Positions 28,190 to 37,497 of a stretch of DNA of 64,000 nucleotides are shown here, piece after piece (the first letter of the stretch is position 1; each line of letters begins with the position of its first letter). The DNA is taken from NCBI RefSeq assembly GCF_017254835.1, contig NZ_JAFKCW010000001.1, positions 682,001 to 746,000 on the forward strand, read 5' to 3'. The position numbers and the translations under genes were made by a program. A model generated the notes under the pieces. It searched no databases. It saw only the letters and a program-made list of their open reading frames with translations, and had not been told where the DNA came from. This DNA is from Algoriphagus aestuariicola. GTDB taxonomy: Bacteria > Bacteroidota > Bacteroidia > Cytophagales > Cyclobacteriaceae.

Positions 28190-28414
28190 ATGATAGAGAC
28201 ATTGATTTTAATCGAAGGTAGGAATGTGACGAAAGATTCATTGAGAAGTTTGTCACTTTCGAATGCAAAACAATTGGTGGTGGGAGATGCGCCGGGGTTC
28301 GGAGTTATCTTGCATTTGGCAGCGACCACATTGAATGACGTCAACGCCGCTATGCTGGATTTTAGCAAAATAGAGGGAGTATCGGGTACTACTGTGCTAA
28401 TGCTTCGCTCTTAG
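28190..28414 (+). CDS. Small stand-alone RAM-like (Lrp/AsnC ligand-binding) domain protein
   Basis: A 74-aa protein with no DNA-binding helix-turn-helix. The C-terminal part (VVGDAPGFGVILHLAATTL, then DVNAAMLDFSKIEGVSGTTV ending LMLRS) follows the pattern of the Lrp/AsnC effector (RAM) domain: a GD.D strand, an Ala-containing strand, a helix, and an I.GV..T.T strand. Stand-alone RAM proteins bind amino acids or act as modulators of Lrp partners. Assignment is by eye and the gene is short, so confidence is limited. It lies in an otherwise empty stretch between 27972 and 28583. Confidence 0.5.
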   Translation: MIETLILIEGRNVTKDSLRSLSLSNAKQLVVGDAPGFGVILHLAATTLNDVNAAMLDFSKIEGVSGTTVLMLRS

Positions 28415-28583
28415 GTTATTGAAGTTATTTTCTTGGAAGTCGCTTGATCTTCCTTCAAAGGTACTTTTTGATTGAGCCTGCTTAATTTTTTCAGACTTTG
28501 GATCCATTGGTTTTGAATGAGCGTGGAAGTTCTATGTCCCACCCTCATTCGAACAATTAAAACCAATTTTATTTTTGACTTCT

Positions 28584-30467
28584 TTACTTCCTTACCATGG
28601 GCAAGACAATCCTACTCAGGCTTTTGCCGCCGTGGTGGATGGAGTTGGTGGCGATCAAGCCTTCGGTTTCATCATAGTTGTTTCCTCCGGTATTTAGATT
28701 ACGGTCAAATCTAGGGAAGTTGGAGCTGCTGACCTCTATGCGGATGCGGTGTCCTTTCTCAAAATAGTTGGATGTACTCATGGGGGTCATTTTGACCTCG
28801 TAGACTTTGCCGTCTTCCATCCAGACTTCCTTGTCGTATCCTTCGCGATAACGTACGCGCTGTATGGTCTCGTCTAGATTGTAGGCTTTTCCGTCAGGAT
28901 AGACATCGATCAGCTTGATGGTGACGTCGGTGTCTTTGGCGTCCGATGAGAGGTAGAGATAGCTTTCGATAAATCCCGAAATTTCCACGCCCTCTTCCAG
29001 AACCTCGGAGGTATAAACCAGAATGTCATCCCGCAGCTCCATCTCGCTTTGGTCAAAGGAACCGCCTGTCACCGCATTCCCGGTACAGCAGACATTGCCC
29101 CCGTAGGAATTAACAGGATTCATCGGGTCATATTTGAAAGTGTCCTGATTGGCTTTTTTGGGAGCCTTGACTAAAAGTTTTCCATCACCGTTTCTGGTAT
29201 TTGCTTTTCCTTCGGAATCCAAAAAGAACGGAGTCATCACCGCTTCGGCAGGTGGCCATACATCAGAGGATTGCCATTTATTACTTCCCATGGTGTAGTA
29301 GGTCACTTTTGGCATCTTGGCGATCGTGCCGTCGTCTTTTCCTTTGAGCCAAAGGTCAAACCAAGCCGTGATAATCTCGTCGTAATTCAGTCGGGCATCT
29401 CCCACGCTTCGCTCTCCGATCATGGTGTTTTCCGTGGCGCGGGTATAGGAGCAGTGAAGCACTGGTGCAATGATCAGGTATTGGTTGTCGCGGGCTTGCT
29501 GACTCAATGCATTTTGACGGACGTGATTGTATAAGGCGATGTTAGGTGAGGAGGAAACGTCATACCAGGACACAAACCAGAAGCTGGGCTTGTCAAATGG
29601 CATGTCGTCGTGGTAAAGTCCGCCCTGATACCACTTGGGATCGTTGGGCTTTCGGGTGATCATCTCTTCGTAGATGCCCATTGGACCACCTGCATTCTTA
29701 ATGATATTCTGTACCGGCAAGTGAGCCAGACTCTCTTTCCAATCCACACGAGGGTATTCAGGAGCCATATCATAGAAACGCTGGAGGCGGAGCAGGTCTT
29801 TTTGCTCGATCCCAAGCGGGAGCTTCGGCGCCATGGGGTCGTGCTGGGTTCCGTATAGCCAAGCGGTAAAAAGCATCTGTCCAGCTCCACCGCGGTACCA
29901 GTTGCCCTGCTCGTAAAACTCCCCGATGCGCCCCACGCCGGCGCCATAGCCTTGCGGTACCAAAGCCGCCAAGGCTGGATGATCCAGAGAAGCAGCAGCC
30001 ATTTGCCATTCGGCAGTGGAGGAGCAGCCAAGCAGGCCGATCTTTCCATTGCTCCAAGGCTGCTTGGACATCCAATCAAAAGCATCGTAGCTGTCGGTCA
30101 AAGGCGTTCCGAGAATGTCCCAATCCCCTTCGGAAAAGAATCTGCCACGCTCATTCTGCACGACGTAAGCATAGCCCTTGTTGACCCAAGACAGGGCTGT
30201 TTCGAGAGTGCGGGTATTCATTTCGCCGTTTCCGTAGGTGTTGAAGTTGTAGGGCGTGCGGGAAAATACGATGGGAGATTTGCCGTCACCCTTGGGACGG
30301 TAGATGTCGGTAGCCAGTCGAACGCCATCCCGCATGGTGATCATTACTTTTTGGTCCACGAGGGCTACCTCTTCCAGACGATCCAGGATGGGTTTTTCTT
30401 GGGAGAAAGTGTCAATACTCGCTGCCATTAGCATGCCGACGAGCAAAATTTTTATTAGCGCTTTCAT
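28584..30467 (-). CDS. Exported CocE/NonD-family hydrolase (X-Pro dipeptidyl-peptidase-like)
   Basis: A 627-aa serine hydrolase with a signal peptide ([25 protein letters not shown]). An N-terminal alpha/beta domain contains [20 protein letters not shown], the conserved opening, and a nucleophile elbow [14 protein letters not shown] with probable nucleophile S149. A C-terminal jelly-roll domain (about 390-627) carries the family closing pattern with [16 protein letters not shown]. Members cleave acyl esters, amides (cephalosporin acylases) or X-Pro peptides; substrate is unknown. The elbow GCSSTA lacks the usual tyrosine after the serine seen in CocE (GxSYxG). Located in the periplasm or exported. 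Confidence 0.9.
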   Translation of the reverse strand: MKALIKILLVGMLMAASIDTFSQEKPILDRLEEVALVDQKVMITMRDGVRLATDIYRPKGDGKSPIVFSRTPYNFNTYGNGEMNTRTLETALSWVNKGYAYVVQNERGRFFSEGDWDILGTPLTDSYDAFDWMSKQPWSNGKIGLLGCSSTAEWQMAAASLDHPALAALVPQGYGAGVGRIGEFYEQGNWYRGGAGQMLFTAWLYGTQHDPMAPKLPLGIEQKDLLRLQRFYDMAPEYPRVDWKESLAHLPVQNIIKNAGGPMGIYEEMITRKPNDPKWYQGGLYHDDMPFDKPSFWFVSWYDVSSSPNIALYNHVRQNALSQQARDNQYLIIAPVLHCSYTRATENTMIGERSVGDARLNYDEIITAWFDLWLKGKDDGTIAKMPKVTYYTMGSNKWQSSDVWPPAEAVMTPFFLDSEGKANTRNGDGKLLVKAPKKANQDTFKYDPMNPVNSYGGNVCCTGNAVTGGSFDQSEMELRDDILVYTSEVLEEGVEISGFIESYLYLSSDAKDTDVTIKLIDVYPDGKAYNLDETIQRVRYREGYDKEVWMEDGKVYEVKMTPMSTSNYFEKGHRIRIEVSSSNFPRFDRNLNTGGNNYDETEGLIATNSIHHGGKSLSRIVLPMVRK

Positions 30468-30637
30468 TTGGGTTGGTTTTAAAATAACAAGTTAGGAAGA
30501 TCGTTTTAGCTTGCCCTTCCTTTTTTACAAATGGTCTGAGGGAAAAGATCATTCGGTGGCGATGGAGTGCCTATTTCCCCCCGGGTTTTTCATTTCAGCC
30601 AATCGGGTTAAATTTGCCTCTTCAACAATTTTTGAAC

Positions 30638-31909
30638 ATGAGCGACAGCCCAATTCCCGCCCTGAGTACCTGGGTGGAAGTACCCAAAACCTCCGATTTC
30701 ACGATCTACAACCTCCCTTTCGGTATTTTCAAAAACAAAAAACTGAGCCCCAGGGTCGGCATGGCCATCGGGGACAAAATCGTCGATCTGAGCGTCTTGG
30801 ACCAAGAGGGTTTTTTTGCCAACCTGTTTTTGCCAGAGGGCATCTTCCTCACAGACTCGCTAAATGGGCTCATTTCCCTCGGGAAAGTACAGACTCGGAA
30901 GATCCGCGAGCGGGTCCAAAGCCTGCTTTTGGAAGATAACGGTGAGCTTCGCGACCATTCTGCCAGAGGCAAGGTAATGGTCACTCGCAAAGAAGCCGAG
31001 ATGCTGTTGCCGGTGAAAATCGGAGACTACACGGACTTCTACAGCAGCGTCGAGCATGCCACCAACGTTGGCAAGATGTTCCGAGATCCCGAAAATGCGC
31101 TTCTCCCTAACTGGAAGCATCTTCCCGTGGGCTATCACGGAAGGGCCTCCTCGATAGTCGTCTCCGGTACCCCCATCCACAGGCCCAAGGGTCAATCGAA
31201 AAGTCCCAACATGGATACTCCAATGTTTGGGCCAAGCCGCAAGCTGGACTTCGAGTTGGAGATGGCCTTCATTACGGGGAAGCAGACCCGATTGGGCGAT
31301 TCCGTTTCGACAGCGGAGGCTGAGGACTACATTTTTGGATTTGTGCTGTTCAACGACTGGTCTGCCCGGGATATCCAGGCTTGGGAATATGTGCCGCTTG
31401 GTCCTTTTCTGGGGAAAAGCTTCGGATCATCCATCTCTCCATGGGTGGTAACGCTGGAGGCTCTGGAGCCATTTCGTACCGCCAGCCCCGTTCAAGAGCC
31501 TGAAGTGCTTCCTTACCTGAAGTGTGATCGGGAGCATAGTTTTGACATCAACTTGGAAGTATTGATTCAGCCCGAAGGAGGCAAAGCAAGCAAGGTTTGC
31601 ACTTCCAATTTCAAACATCTATACTGGAACGTTGCCCAACAGCTCGCCCATCATACCGTGAATGGGTGCAATATCAACGTGGGCGATATGATGGCCTCAG
31701 GTACGATATCAGGTACTTCTCCCAATTCGTTCGGCTCCATGCTGGAATTGAGCTGGAATGGTTCCCAACCGTTGCCGCTGGACGGAGACGGAAAACGCGC
31801 CTTTATCGAAGACGGTGACACCGTGATCATGCGTGGTTTTGCGGAAAAGGACGGAGTTCGCGTGGGCTTTGGTGAAGTCAAAGGGCAGATCCTTCCAGCC
31901 AAAATCTAG
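30638..31909 (+). CDS. fahA: Fumarylacetoacetase
   Basis: A 423-aa cytosolic enzyme cleaving 4-fumarylacetoacetate to fumarate and acetoacetate, the last step of tyrosine/homogentisate breakdown. Seen: N-terminal SH3-like domain (YNLPFGIFKN), the catalytic DFYSSVEHATNVGKMFR segment, the metal-site segments LDFELEMAFITG and FVLFNDWSARDIQAWEYVPLGPF, and the C-terminal GDMMASGTISG. Length is that of full eukaryote-like FAH (about 420 aa), not the short FAH-domain isomerases. ATG 30638 matches the family start; a TTG 24 bases upstream is ignored. The rest of the homogentisate pathway is not in the window. Only 6 bases separate it from the next gene. Confidence 0.93.
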   Translation: MSDSPIPALSTWVEVPKTSDFTIYNLPFGIFKNKKLSPRVGMAIGDKIVDLSVLDQEGFFANLFLPEGIFLTDSLNGLISLGKVQTRKIRERVQSLLLEDNGELRDHSARGKVMVTRKEAEMLLPVKIGDYTDFYSSVEHATNVGKMFRDPENALLPNWKHLPVGYHGRASSIVVSGTPIHRPKGQSKSPNMDTPMFGPSRKLDFELEMAFITGKQTRLGDSVSTAEAEDYIFGFVLFNDWSARDIQAWEYVPLGPFLGKSFGSSISPWVVTLEALEPFRTASPVQEPEVLPYLKCDREHSFDINLEVLIQPEGGKASKVCTSNFKHLYWNVAQQLAHHTVNGCNINVGDMMASGTISGTSPNSFGSMLELSWNGSQPLPLDGDGKRAFIEDGDTVIMRGFAEKDGVRVGFGEVKGQILPAKI

Positions 31910-31915
31910 ATACTG

Positions 31916-32635
31916 ATGAGCATTAAGCCAATCCCGATTTCCCTGAGTTGGTCCGGGGGCAAAGACAGCGCTTTTGCGCTTTTTCACCTGCTTCGGGATT
32001 CCCGCTACGAGGTGAAGCGCCTGCACACCACCCTAGGCGAAAAGACCCGGCGGGTTGGGATGCATGGCATCGCCGAGGAGCTCGTTGAGCTACAGGCCGA
32101 GTCCTTGGGCCTTCCTCTGGATAAGATCTACTATCCTGCCAGTGGAGACAACTTGGCCTATGAAAAGGCAATCAATGCATACCTCGACCAGCTAGCTCAG
32201 GATGGAATCAGGCATTTGGCCTACGGGGATATTTTTTTGGAAGATTTGAGAAAGTACCGGGAGTCCAACCTTGCTTCGAGAGGATTTTCAGGAATATTCC
32301 CCTTGTGGAAATGGAACACGGCAAAAGTAGCCCGGGAATTCATAGAGGCTGGATTCAAAAGTGTCATCTGCGCAGCGGACGCGGATCTGATCGACAAAAA
32401 TCATGTGGGAAAGGATTTTGACCTAGAGTTTTTGGCAGGATTGCCAGCCGACGTAGACCCCTGCGGAGAAAACGGGGAATTTCACAGTTTTTGTTATGCA
32501 GGGCCAATTTTTGAAAATGCCATTCCTGTTTCAACCAAAAATGTTGTAGAACAATCCTATGACATCACGCTTGCAAACGGAGAAAAGGGAGAGAAGTTTT
32601 TTTGGTTTGCGGAGATTGTTGGGGCTGGATCCTAG
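31916..32635 (+). CDS. Dph6-related ATP pyrophosphatase
   Basis: A 239-aa cytosolic N-type ATP pyrophosphatase with the PP-loop SGGKDS at residues 13-18. It continues with MHGIAEELVELQAESLGLPL and LAYGDIFLEDLRKYRE, then SVICAADADLIDK and GLPADVDPCGENGEFHSF, the recognisable pattern of the diphthine-ammonia ligase (Dph6/MJ0570) family. In eukaryotes and archaea this family amidates diphthine on EF2; bacteria do not make diphthamide, so the substrate is unknown. It starts 6 bases after fahA and is almost certainly cotranscribed with it. Confidence 0.88.
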   Translation: MSIKPIPISLSWSGGKDSAFALFHLLRDSRYEVKRLHTTLGEKTRRVGMHGIAEELVELQAESLGLPLDKIYYPASGDNLAYEKAINAYLDQLAQDGIRHLAYGDIFLEDLRKYRESNLASRGFSGIFPLWKWNTAKVAREFIEAGFKSVICAADADLIDKNHVGKDFDLEFLAGLPADVDPCGENGEFHSFCYAGPIFENAIPVSTKNVVEQSYDITLANGEKGEKFFWFAEIVGAGS

Positions 32636-32911
32636 ACTTCTTCGCCGATTAGTTTGGATATCGAGATAGTTAAAACAAATCTTTAATAAGTCATAGACGT
32701 GGCAATTTATTTTTGTTTTATGGTGTTTTATCTTTTTTAATACTTAATTTAATCCTCTGATTGCTAGGCGGTTTTCAGGAGTTTTGTCTCCGCGGCTGCT
32801 AGAAGGTTCCCTTCAGGTTGTTTTAGGGATTGTTATAGTTAGCGACCGGCTCCGGACTTTTATTGAGGAGCCATTTTTCATCTTTTCATACTTTTCTAAA
32901 CCCAAAAAAAC

Positions 32912-34420
32912 ATGGCAAAAGTTGTAAAAAGCCTTTCCATTACGACGCCCATCTTATTCGCATTTCCCTTCAAAAGTGAGTGGGCACAAACACCGATCGA
33001 CATCAACAAACCTTTGAGCTCAGGCGATTGGGAAGATGCTGGCACACTGAAATTTTCCAGAGGAGTTGTGTTGGCAAAAAACGATGCAAATTTTCTCTAC
33101 CTCGCACTTGATCTAACTGAAGACCATGGAAACGATGCAGGGACTAACGATTACTTTTGGCTGAGCTTTGACGTCAATCGAGATCGAGCCATTACGGCAA
33201 ACAAGGATGTGAACTACGGACTTTATCCTGGGCAGCCAAATAAATTGGGCAAGCAGTTTTATCTCGGTCCAGCTACGTGGACAGGCTTGCAGCCCGACCC
33301 CTCGCTCAGTGAAGTCCGGCAGGAGTTTGGTGCAAGCAGCAACTCGTCTTCCTCCCACAGGATATGGAAATTCCAGATCGACCTCAAGGAGATCAATGTG
33401 GCACTTTCCTGGCCGTTGAGCACGCCTTATACCTATTTTGGATTTCGGGTCAGGTCGTCCAATCCGGCTTTTACCACGGATTTTCCGGGGAATTTTTACA
33501 AGGATTTCACCAAGCTTCGTCAGCTGATTTTGTCCAGAAAGCCTGTAATTCCCCCAGCCGACTTGGGTCCCTTGGTCGGCAGCGTAGGACTGATTCCAAC
33601 GACCAAAATCAATGCATCGGGGAGGGCCACTACTGATGCGGGCTATTTTGTTTTTGTACAAAATGCGGCTTTTGGCGGGACACTCAATCTGATCGGCAAC
33701 CGGACCAAAATCCAGCAGCTTTGGGACAATAGTATCAAGAAATACAAGGTGGAAATCACACCTCCTGGAGGGTCAGCACAAAAGCTCATCAGCAACTGGT
33801 CCAACTATCGCTGGAACGGAACTACTTATGTGCTGGAGACTTTCGCGCCAAGCGCACTGGGTTTCTATGAATTAGCCAATCCCGGAAATGACTATTCCAT
33901 CGATGACCTATTGATCCAGTTTCCTACCTCGGCTTTGCTTCCTGGGCTTTATCAGATCAAGGTCACCTTTTACAAGAGAGTCCTCGCAGTGGAGGTGCCA
34001 GATGCTACCCAGACGCTGGGGCTCTATATCGACAACCACCTTCCTGCCATCAACATCGATAGCATCAAGCACGGAGCCAGTGAGGTTTCGGCCTGTGCCA
34101 TTGAGACGATCGGCGCGGCTCCCGACGGATTGAAGTTCAAAGTAACGGGACATGACCCTGAGGGAAATCTTCGCCAAGCGAGTTTTGCAGCGACCTATGG
34201 CTCCGGACTTTCTACGGGCATTTACTCCGAGGCCTATGATCTATCCAAGGGGAACTGGCAGGGTTTCATCGCGAAAACAATTCCTGAATCCGGAAACTGG
34301 CGACCACCCCAATCCTGTGCCTACAGTTTTATCGTCACGGCTTGGGCCCGTACCACCAACGGATACGGCTATATCGGGCACATTTCAACACATCGCAACT
34401 TGACGCTTTTGCTGGGTTGA
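32912..34420 (+). CDS. Hypothetical secreted protein with DOMON/CBM9-like N-terminal domain
   Basis: A 502-aa protein of unrecognised family. The N-terminus has a weak signal-like stretch (TTPILFAFPFKSEWAQ). Residues about 25-190 (DINKPLSSGDWEDAGTLKF, then NDANFLYLALDLTEDHGNDA and DYFWLSFDVNRD) look like a carbohydrate-binding CBM9/DOMON-like sandwich, as in proteins that bind sugars or heme. The C-terminal 300 residues are beta-rich with aromatic-rich strands and no catalytic motif. Followed by a good terminator. It stands alone between two intergenic regions of more than 200 bases. Confidence 0.65.
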   Translation: MAKVVKSLSITTPILFAFPFKSEWAQTPIDINKPLSSGDWEDAGTLKFSRGVVLAKNDANFLYLALDLTEDHGNDAGTNDYFWLSFDVNRDRAITANKDVNYGLYPGQPNKLGKQFYLGPATWTGLQPDPSLSEVRQEFGASSNSSSSHRIWKFQIDLKEINVALSWPLSTPYTYFGFRVRSSNPAFTTDFPGNFYKDFTKLRQLILSRKPVIPPADLGPLVGSVGLIPTTKINASGRATTDAGYFVFVQNAAFGGTLNLIGNRTKIQQLWDNSIKKYKVEITPPGGSAQKLISNWSNYRWNGTTYVLETFAPSALGFYELANPGNDYSIDDLLIQFPTSALLPGLYQIKVTFYKRVLAVEVPDATQTLGLYIDNHLPAINIDSIKHGASEVSACAIETIGAAPDGLKFKVTGHDPEGNLRQASFAATYGSGLSTGIYSEAYDLSKGNWQGFIAKTIPESGNWRPPQSCAYSFIVTAWARTTNGYGYIGHISTHRNLTLLLG

Positions 34421-34442
34421 TATCACCTGTTTTTTTTAACTG

Positions 34443-34477
34443 AAAAGCCATTCTGCACCTGTGGGATGGCTTTTTTT
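34443..34477 (+). terminator. Rho-independent terminator after the secreted protein gene
   Basis: AAAAGCCAT (34443-34451) and ATGGCTTTT (34466-34474) form a 9-bp stem with a 14-base loop, followed by a run of T. Located 23 bases past the stop codon. Confidence 0.75.
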
Positions 34478-34641
34478 GGATCAAGTAATTTGTTTGGTGA
34501 GGTTTTTAAATTCACTGATATCTTGATTAGTATGGTGTTTTTACTAACCTTTTGATCTAAAGGGATTCCGATAATCGAACTTCGGAAGCATCGAATTTGC
34601 GCATTGCTTCGTTTTAATACTCTAACCAAACCTAAAGCCCT

Positions 34642-35307
34642 ATGGAGACTACCGTAAAAATCTTGGAGATCACTCCACTTACCCATGACGTCAAACAAGT
34701 TCGGCTGAAGCGGCCCAAGGGGTTCTTCTTCATACCTGGGCAGGCGACGGAGTTGTCGATCAACAGGGAGAAATGGAAAGACGAGAAGCGGCCATTTACT
34801 TTTACCTGCCTTCCCGACGCGGACTATTTGGAGTTTGTGATCAAGTCCTATCGTGACCACGACGGAGTGACGAATCAAATCGACCGATTGGTGGCTGGTG
34901 ACGAAGTAATCATAGACGATGCTTGGGGAGCAATCCAATATAAAGGGAGAGGGATTTTCATCGCAGGAGGAGCAGGTGTCACGCCGTTTATAGGCATCAT
35001 ACGCCACTTGGAGTCTCAGGGAAAATTGGCGGGGAATCGCCTGTTTTTTTCCAACAAAACCGGAAAAGACGTGATCTTGGAGGATTATTTCCGAAAGGTT
35101 TTGGGCGAGAACTTTTTATCTACGCTGACTGAGAGGGAAGAAAAAGGCCACGAATTTGGCATGATCGACAAGGAGTTTTTGAAAAAGCATGTCAGTGACT
35201 TTTCGCAGGAATTTTACGTCTGCGGTCCTGACAAGATGGTCAAGGCCATCAGTGGGATATTGGAGGACTTGGGTGCGAAACCCGATGCGATTACTTTTGA
35301 GAAGTAA
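34642..35307 (+). CDS. FAD-binding ferredoxin-NADP-reductase-like oxidoreductase
   Basis: A 221-aa soluble flavoprotein of the FNR superfamily. Seen: FAD-binding barrel with RPFTFTCLPD (the RxYS-type motif in altered form), NAD(P)-binding half with FIAGGAGVTPFIGIIRHL, and the C-terminal FYVCGPDKMVKAISGIL. No [2Fe-2S] ferredoxin domain or signal peptide. Such short reductases pass electrons from NAD(P)H to flavodoxin, ferredoxin or a partner oxygenase; the partner is not in the neighbourhood. A hairpin terminator follows. Confidence 0.85.
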   Translation: METTVKILEITPLTHDVKQVRLKRPKGFFFIPGQATELSINREKWKDEKRPFTFTCLPDADYLEFVIKSYRDHDGVTNQIDRLVAGDEVIIDDAWGAIQYKGRGIFIAGGAGVTPFIGIIRHLESQGKLAGNRLFFSNKTGKDVILEDYFRKVLGENFLSTLTEREEKGHEFGMIDKEFLKKHVSDFSQEFYVCGPDKMVKAISGILEDLGAKPDAITFEK

Positions 35308-35336
35308 TCAACCGAAATGAATTTGAGACTGAGGCT

Positions 35337-35363
35337 GCCGAGTAGCTCGGCCTGATGTTTTTT
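35337..35363 (+). terminator. Terminator after the FNR-like gene
   Basis: GCCGAG (35337-35342), loop TAG, CTCGGC (35346-35351), then TTTTTT at 35358-35363. The stem is short and the T run starts 6 bases after it, so strength is uncertain. Confidence 0.5.
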
Positions 35364-35448
35364 AAACCTCGTGATATCTCCTCGGCAGAGTTAGTCTGCG
35401 CGGAATACTGCGACCGCTTTGCGATGGCGGAGAGAGACCTGATCTGAC

Positions 35449-35482
35449 AAAAAAATAAAAGGGAAGCTTTTGGGCTCCCCTT
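35449..35482 (-). terminator. Terminator after the sugar isomerase-like gene
   Basis: AAGGGAAGC (35459-35467) and GCTCCCCTT (35474-35482) form a 9-bp stem with one wobble and a TTTTGG loop. On the minus strand it is followed by TTTTATTTTTTT. It ends 27 bases past the stop codon. Confidence 0.75.
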
Positions 35483-35508
35483 TCATTGTCCTTTTTTCAG
35501 TTTTCTGC

Positions 35509-36414
35509 TTACTTGAAGCCAAACTTTTCCAATCCCTCATGGCTGATTTTGATGGCTTCCAGCGGATCCAGGCCAAAGGTATTGTCCTGCTCCACCAGAT
35601 AGAACTCCATACCTGACTTCTTCTTCGCATCTAGGATTCGCTTGAAGTCGATATGGCCTGTCCCCACCGGCGCAAATTGCCCCTCGTCGTTCATGTCCTT
35701 GACATGCCATGCAATGAATCTTCCAGGGTATTTTTCAAAGTAAGCCAGCGGATCGACTTCGGCCTTGGTTACCCAGAAAAGATCCATCTGGAAGTTGACG
35801 AATTTGGGATCGCATTTTTCCAGTAGTACATCTTCGATCACGGTGCCATCAGGCAGGGGCTTAAATTCGAAATCATGGTTGTGGTAAAGGAGCTTGATCC
35901 CGGCATTGTAGCATTTTTCGCCCAGCGTGTTCATAATTTTCACAAGCTCGTCGGCAGTGCCTTTCATCGCCATGGATTTGGTGGCCTGGTCAAAGGTGAA
36001 CATGCCCATCGGAGGTACGGGAATTACGAAATAAGATATGCCGGCAGCCTTCACGTCCGCGATGAGCTGGTCCGCATTTTCCATATTGACCATTCCCATG
36101 TGGGCGCTCTTGGCGGTGAGGCCAAGGCTCGCGAGATAGGACTTGAATTCTGTCGGGGTCATTCCGTAGAATTTGCCATCTGAATAGTTGGCCGCTTCGA
36201 CATAGGCATAGCCCGCATCGGCTACCGCTTTAAGGGTTCCTTTGGGATCTTTTCCCATCGCATCACGCACGGTGTACAGGGCCAGGCCTCCAAACTTTTT
36301 GGCTTTGGCAGCGGGGAATTCTGTGGAATGCCGGAGGTCTAGAGTCGCGCTTTTGGGACTGAAGGCCATGATTCCGATCGCAAGAGCTGCGAGAAGGGTA
36401 ATGGGTCGTTTCAT
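35509..36414 (-). CDS. Exported sugar phosphate isomerase/epimerase-like TIM-barrel protein
   Basis: A 301-aa protein with a signal peptide (MKRPITLLAALAIGIMAFS) and an AP-endonuclease-2-type TIM barrel. Seen: GLALYTVRDAMGKDP, a likely metal site in LLYHNHDFEF and FQMDLFWVTKAEVDP, then AWHVKDMN and YLVEQDNT, typical of the xylose-isomerase-like superfamily. The sugar substrate is unknown; exported members are common in Bacteroidota beside DUF1080 and PUL-type genes. The frame opens at 36516, but the signal peptide begins at ATG 36414. Same strand as the glycerophosphodiesterase gene upstream. Confidence 0.87.
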   Translation of the reverse strand: MKRPITLLAALAIGIMAFSPKSATLDLRHSTEFPAAKAKKFGGLALYTVRDAMGKDPKGTLKAVADAGYAYVEAANYSDGKFYGMTPTEFKSYLASLGLTAKSAHMGMVNMENADQLIADVKAAGISYFVIPVPPMGMFTFDQATKSMAMKGTADELVKIMNTLGEKCYNAGIKLLYHNHDFEFKPLPDGTVIEDVLLEKCDPKFVNFQMDLFWVTKAEVDPLAYFEKYPGRFIAWHVKDMNDEGQFAPVGTGHIDFKRILDAKKKSGMEFYLVEQDNTFGLDPLEAIKISHEGLEKFGFK

Positions 36415-36606
36415 TTGGTTTTGGGTTTTTGAACGAAGAAAGATACCCAAAAATACCCAAATCGAGACAGGAAAAACTCTTATTGTCTCAATTATGAGAA
36501 AATAGGATGTTGCCAACAGCAGATGAAATCGCAGACGGGACCGAACAAAAGATCGCTCATTTGTTTAGCTTTTCCGGTTATTGCATTTGCTGGCTGCCTC
36601 GCATGC

Positions 36607-37386
36607 CTACTTCTCGTTGATAAGCTCAAAGAGTAATTCCGGTTCATCAGTGGTGATGAAGTCGACCTTCTGATCAAGAAGCCACTGCATGTCCTCTGGA
36701 TTATTGACGGTCCAGACATTGACTGTCAGACCCAATTCTTGTGCTTCCTTGATCCATTCTGGCTTTGCCTTCACGACGCGGATATTGTAGTCGAACCCGA
36801 AAAAACCGTCCGCCTTTAGTTCTGCTGGGGATTTTTCCCCATTGAGGTAGGCGACGTTTGCATTAGGATCGTGTTCGATCACTTTTTTGCCCGCATCGTA
36901 GCTGAAGGTGATATAGTCCACCCACTTTTCAGCCTTCATTTCCCTCACAAGTTCCACACATTTTTCGGCCAGTTCTTCGCTGCGTTGAACACTGATCTTG
37001 GACGGCTTGATTTCGACTATCAGTTTGGTCCCCATTTGCTTCATGCCACGCTTCAGGTATTCTTTGACGGTAGGGATTTTTTCGACGTTCGGGAGTTTTT
37101 TGCTCCTCAGGTCTTTGAATGTCGTGGTTTCGATGGGCATCTCCAGAAAGTCCGCATCGTGGTTGACAACAGGCACGCCGTCGGCTGTCATCCACACGTC
37201 GAACTCAGCGCCTTCGCACTGCAATCGCACCGCTTCGTCAAGAGAAGCGAGGGAGTTTTGGGGAAGTCCCTTGGCTTTCCATGCTCCGCGATGGGCGATA
37301 ACGCTGTTTTTGTGAAATGACTCTTGGGAAAAAGAAAGTGAGGTGGTCATGACCAAAGCTAGGCTGGCAAGAAGTAATCTGAACAT
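36607..37386 (-). CDS. Exported glycerophosphodiester phosphodiesterase
   Basis: A 259-aa periplasmic GDPD enzyme releasing glycerol-3-phosphate from glycerophosphodiesters. Signal peptide MFRLLLASLALVMTTSLSFS. Catalytic residues of the GDPD TIM barrel are visible: HRG at 32-34 (H32, R33), E61 and D63 in GAEFDVWMTADGVPVVNHD, and H76; metal/acid residue in KLIVEIKPSK; C-terminal VNVWTVNNPEDM. Together with the phospholipase C at 24.8-27.3 kb it could harvest phosphate from lipids; that link is inference. Followed on the same strand, 192 bases later, by the sugar isomerase-like gene. Confidence 0.92.
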   Translation of the reverse strand: MFRLLLASLALVMTTSLSFSQESFHKNSVIAHRGAWKAKGLPQNSLASLDEAVRLQCEGAEFDVWMTADGVPVVNHDADFLEMPIETTTFKDLRSKKLPNVEKIPTVKEYLKRGMKQMGTKLIVEIKPSKISVQRSEELAEKCVELVREMKAEKWVDYITFSYDAGKKVIEHDPNANVAYLNGEKSPAELKADGFFGFDYNIRVVKAKPEWIKEAQELGLTVNVWTVNNPEDMQWLLDQKVDFITTDEPELLFELINEK

Positions 37387-37497
37387 GATTTTGATTTTAA
37401 AAAAGAAAGAAGGAAAGCCGAAAGTAGAAAAACATCAGAAATAGCCTATCCGGCTCCGACAATTTCACATAAACTTCATGCAAAAGCGCCGATATCC

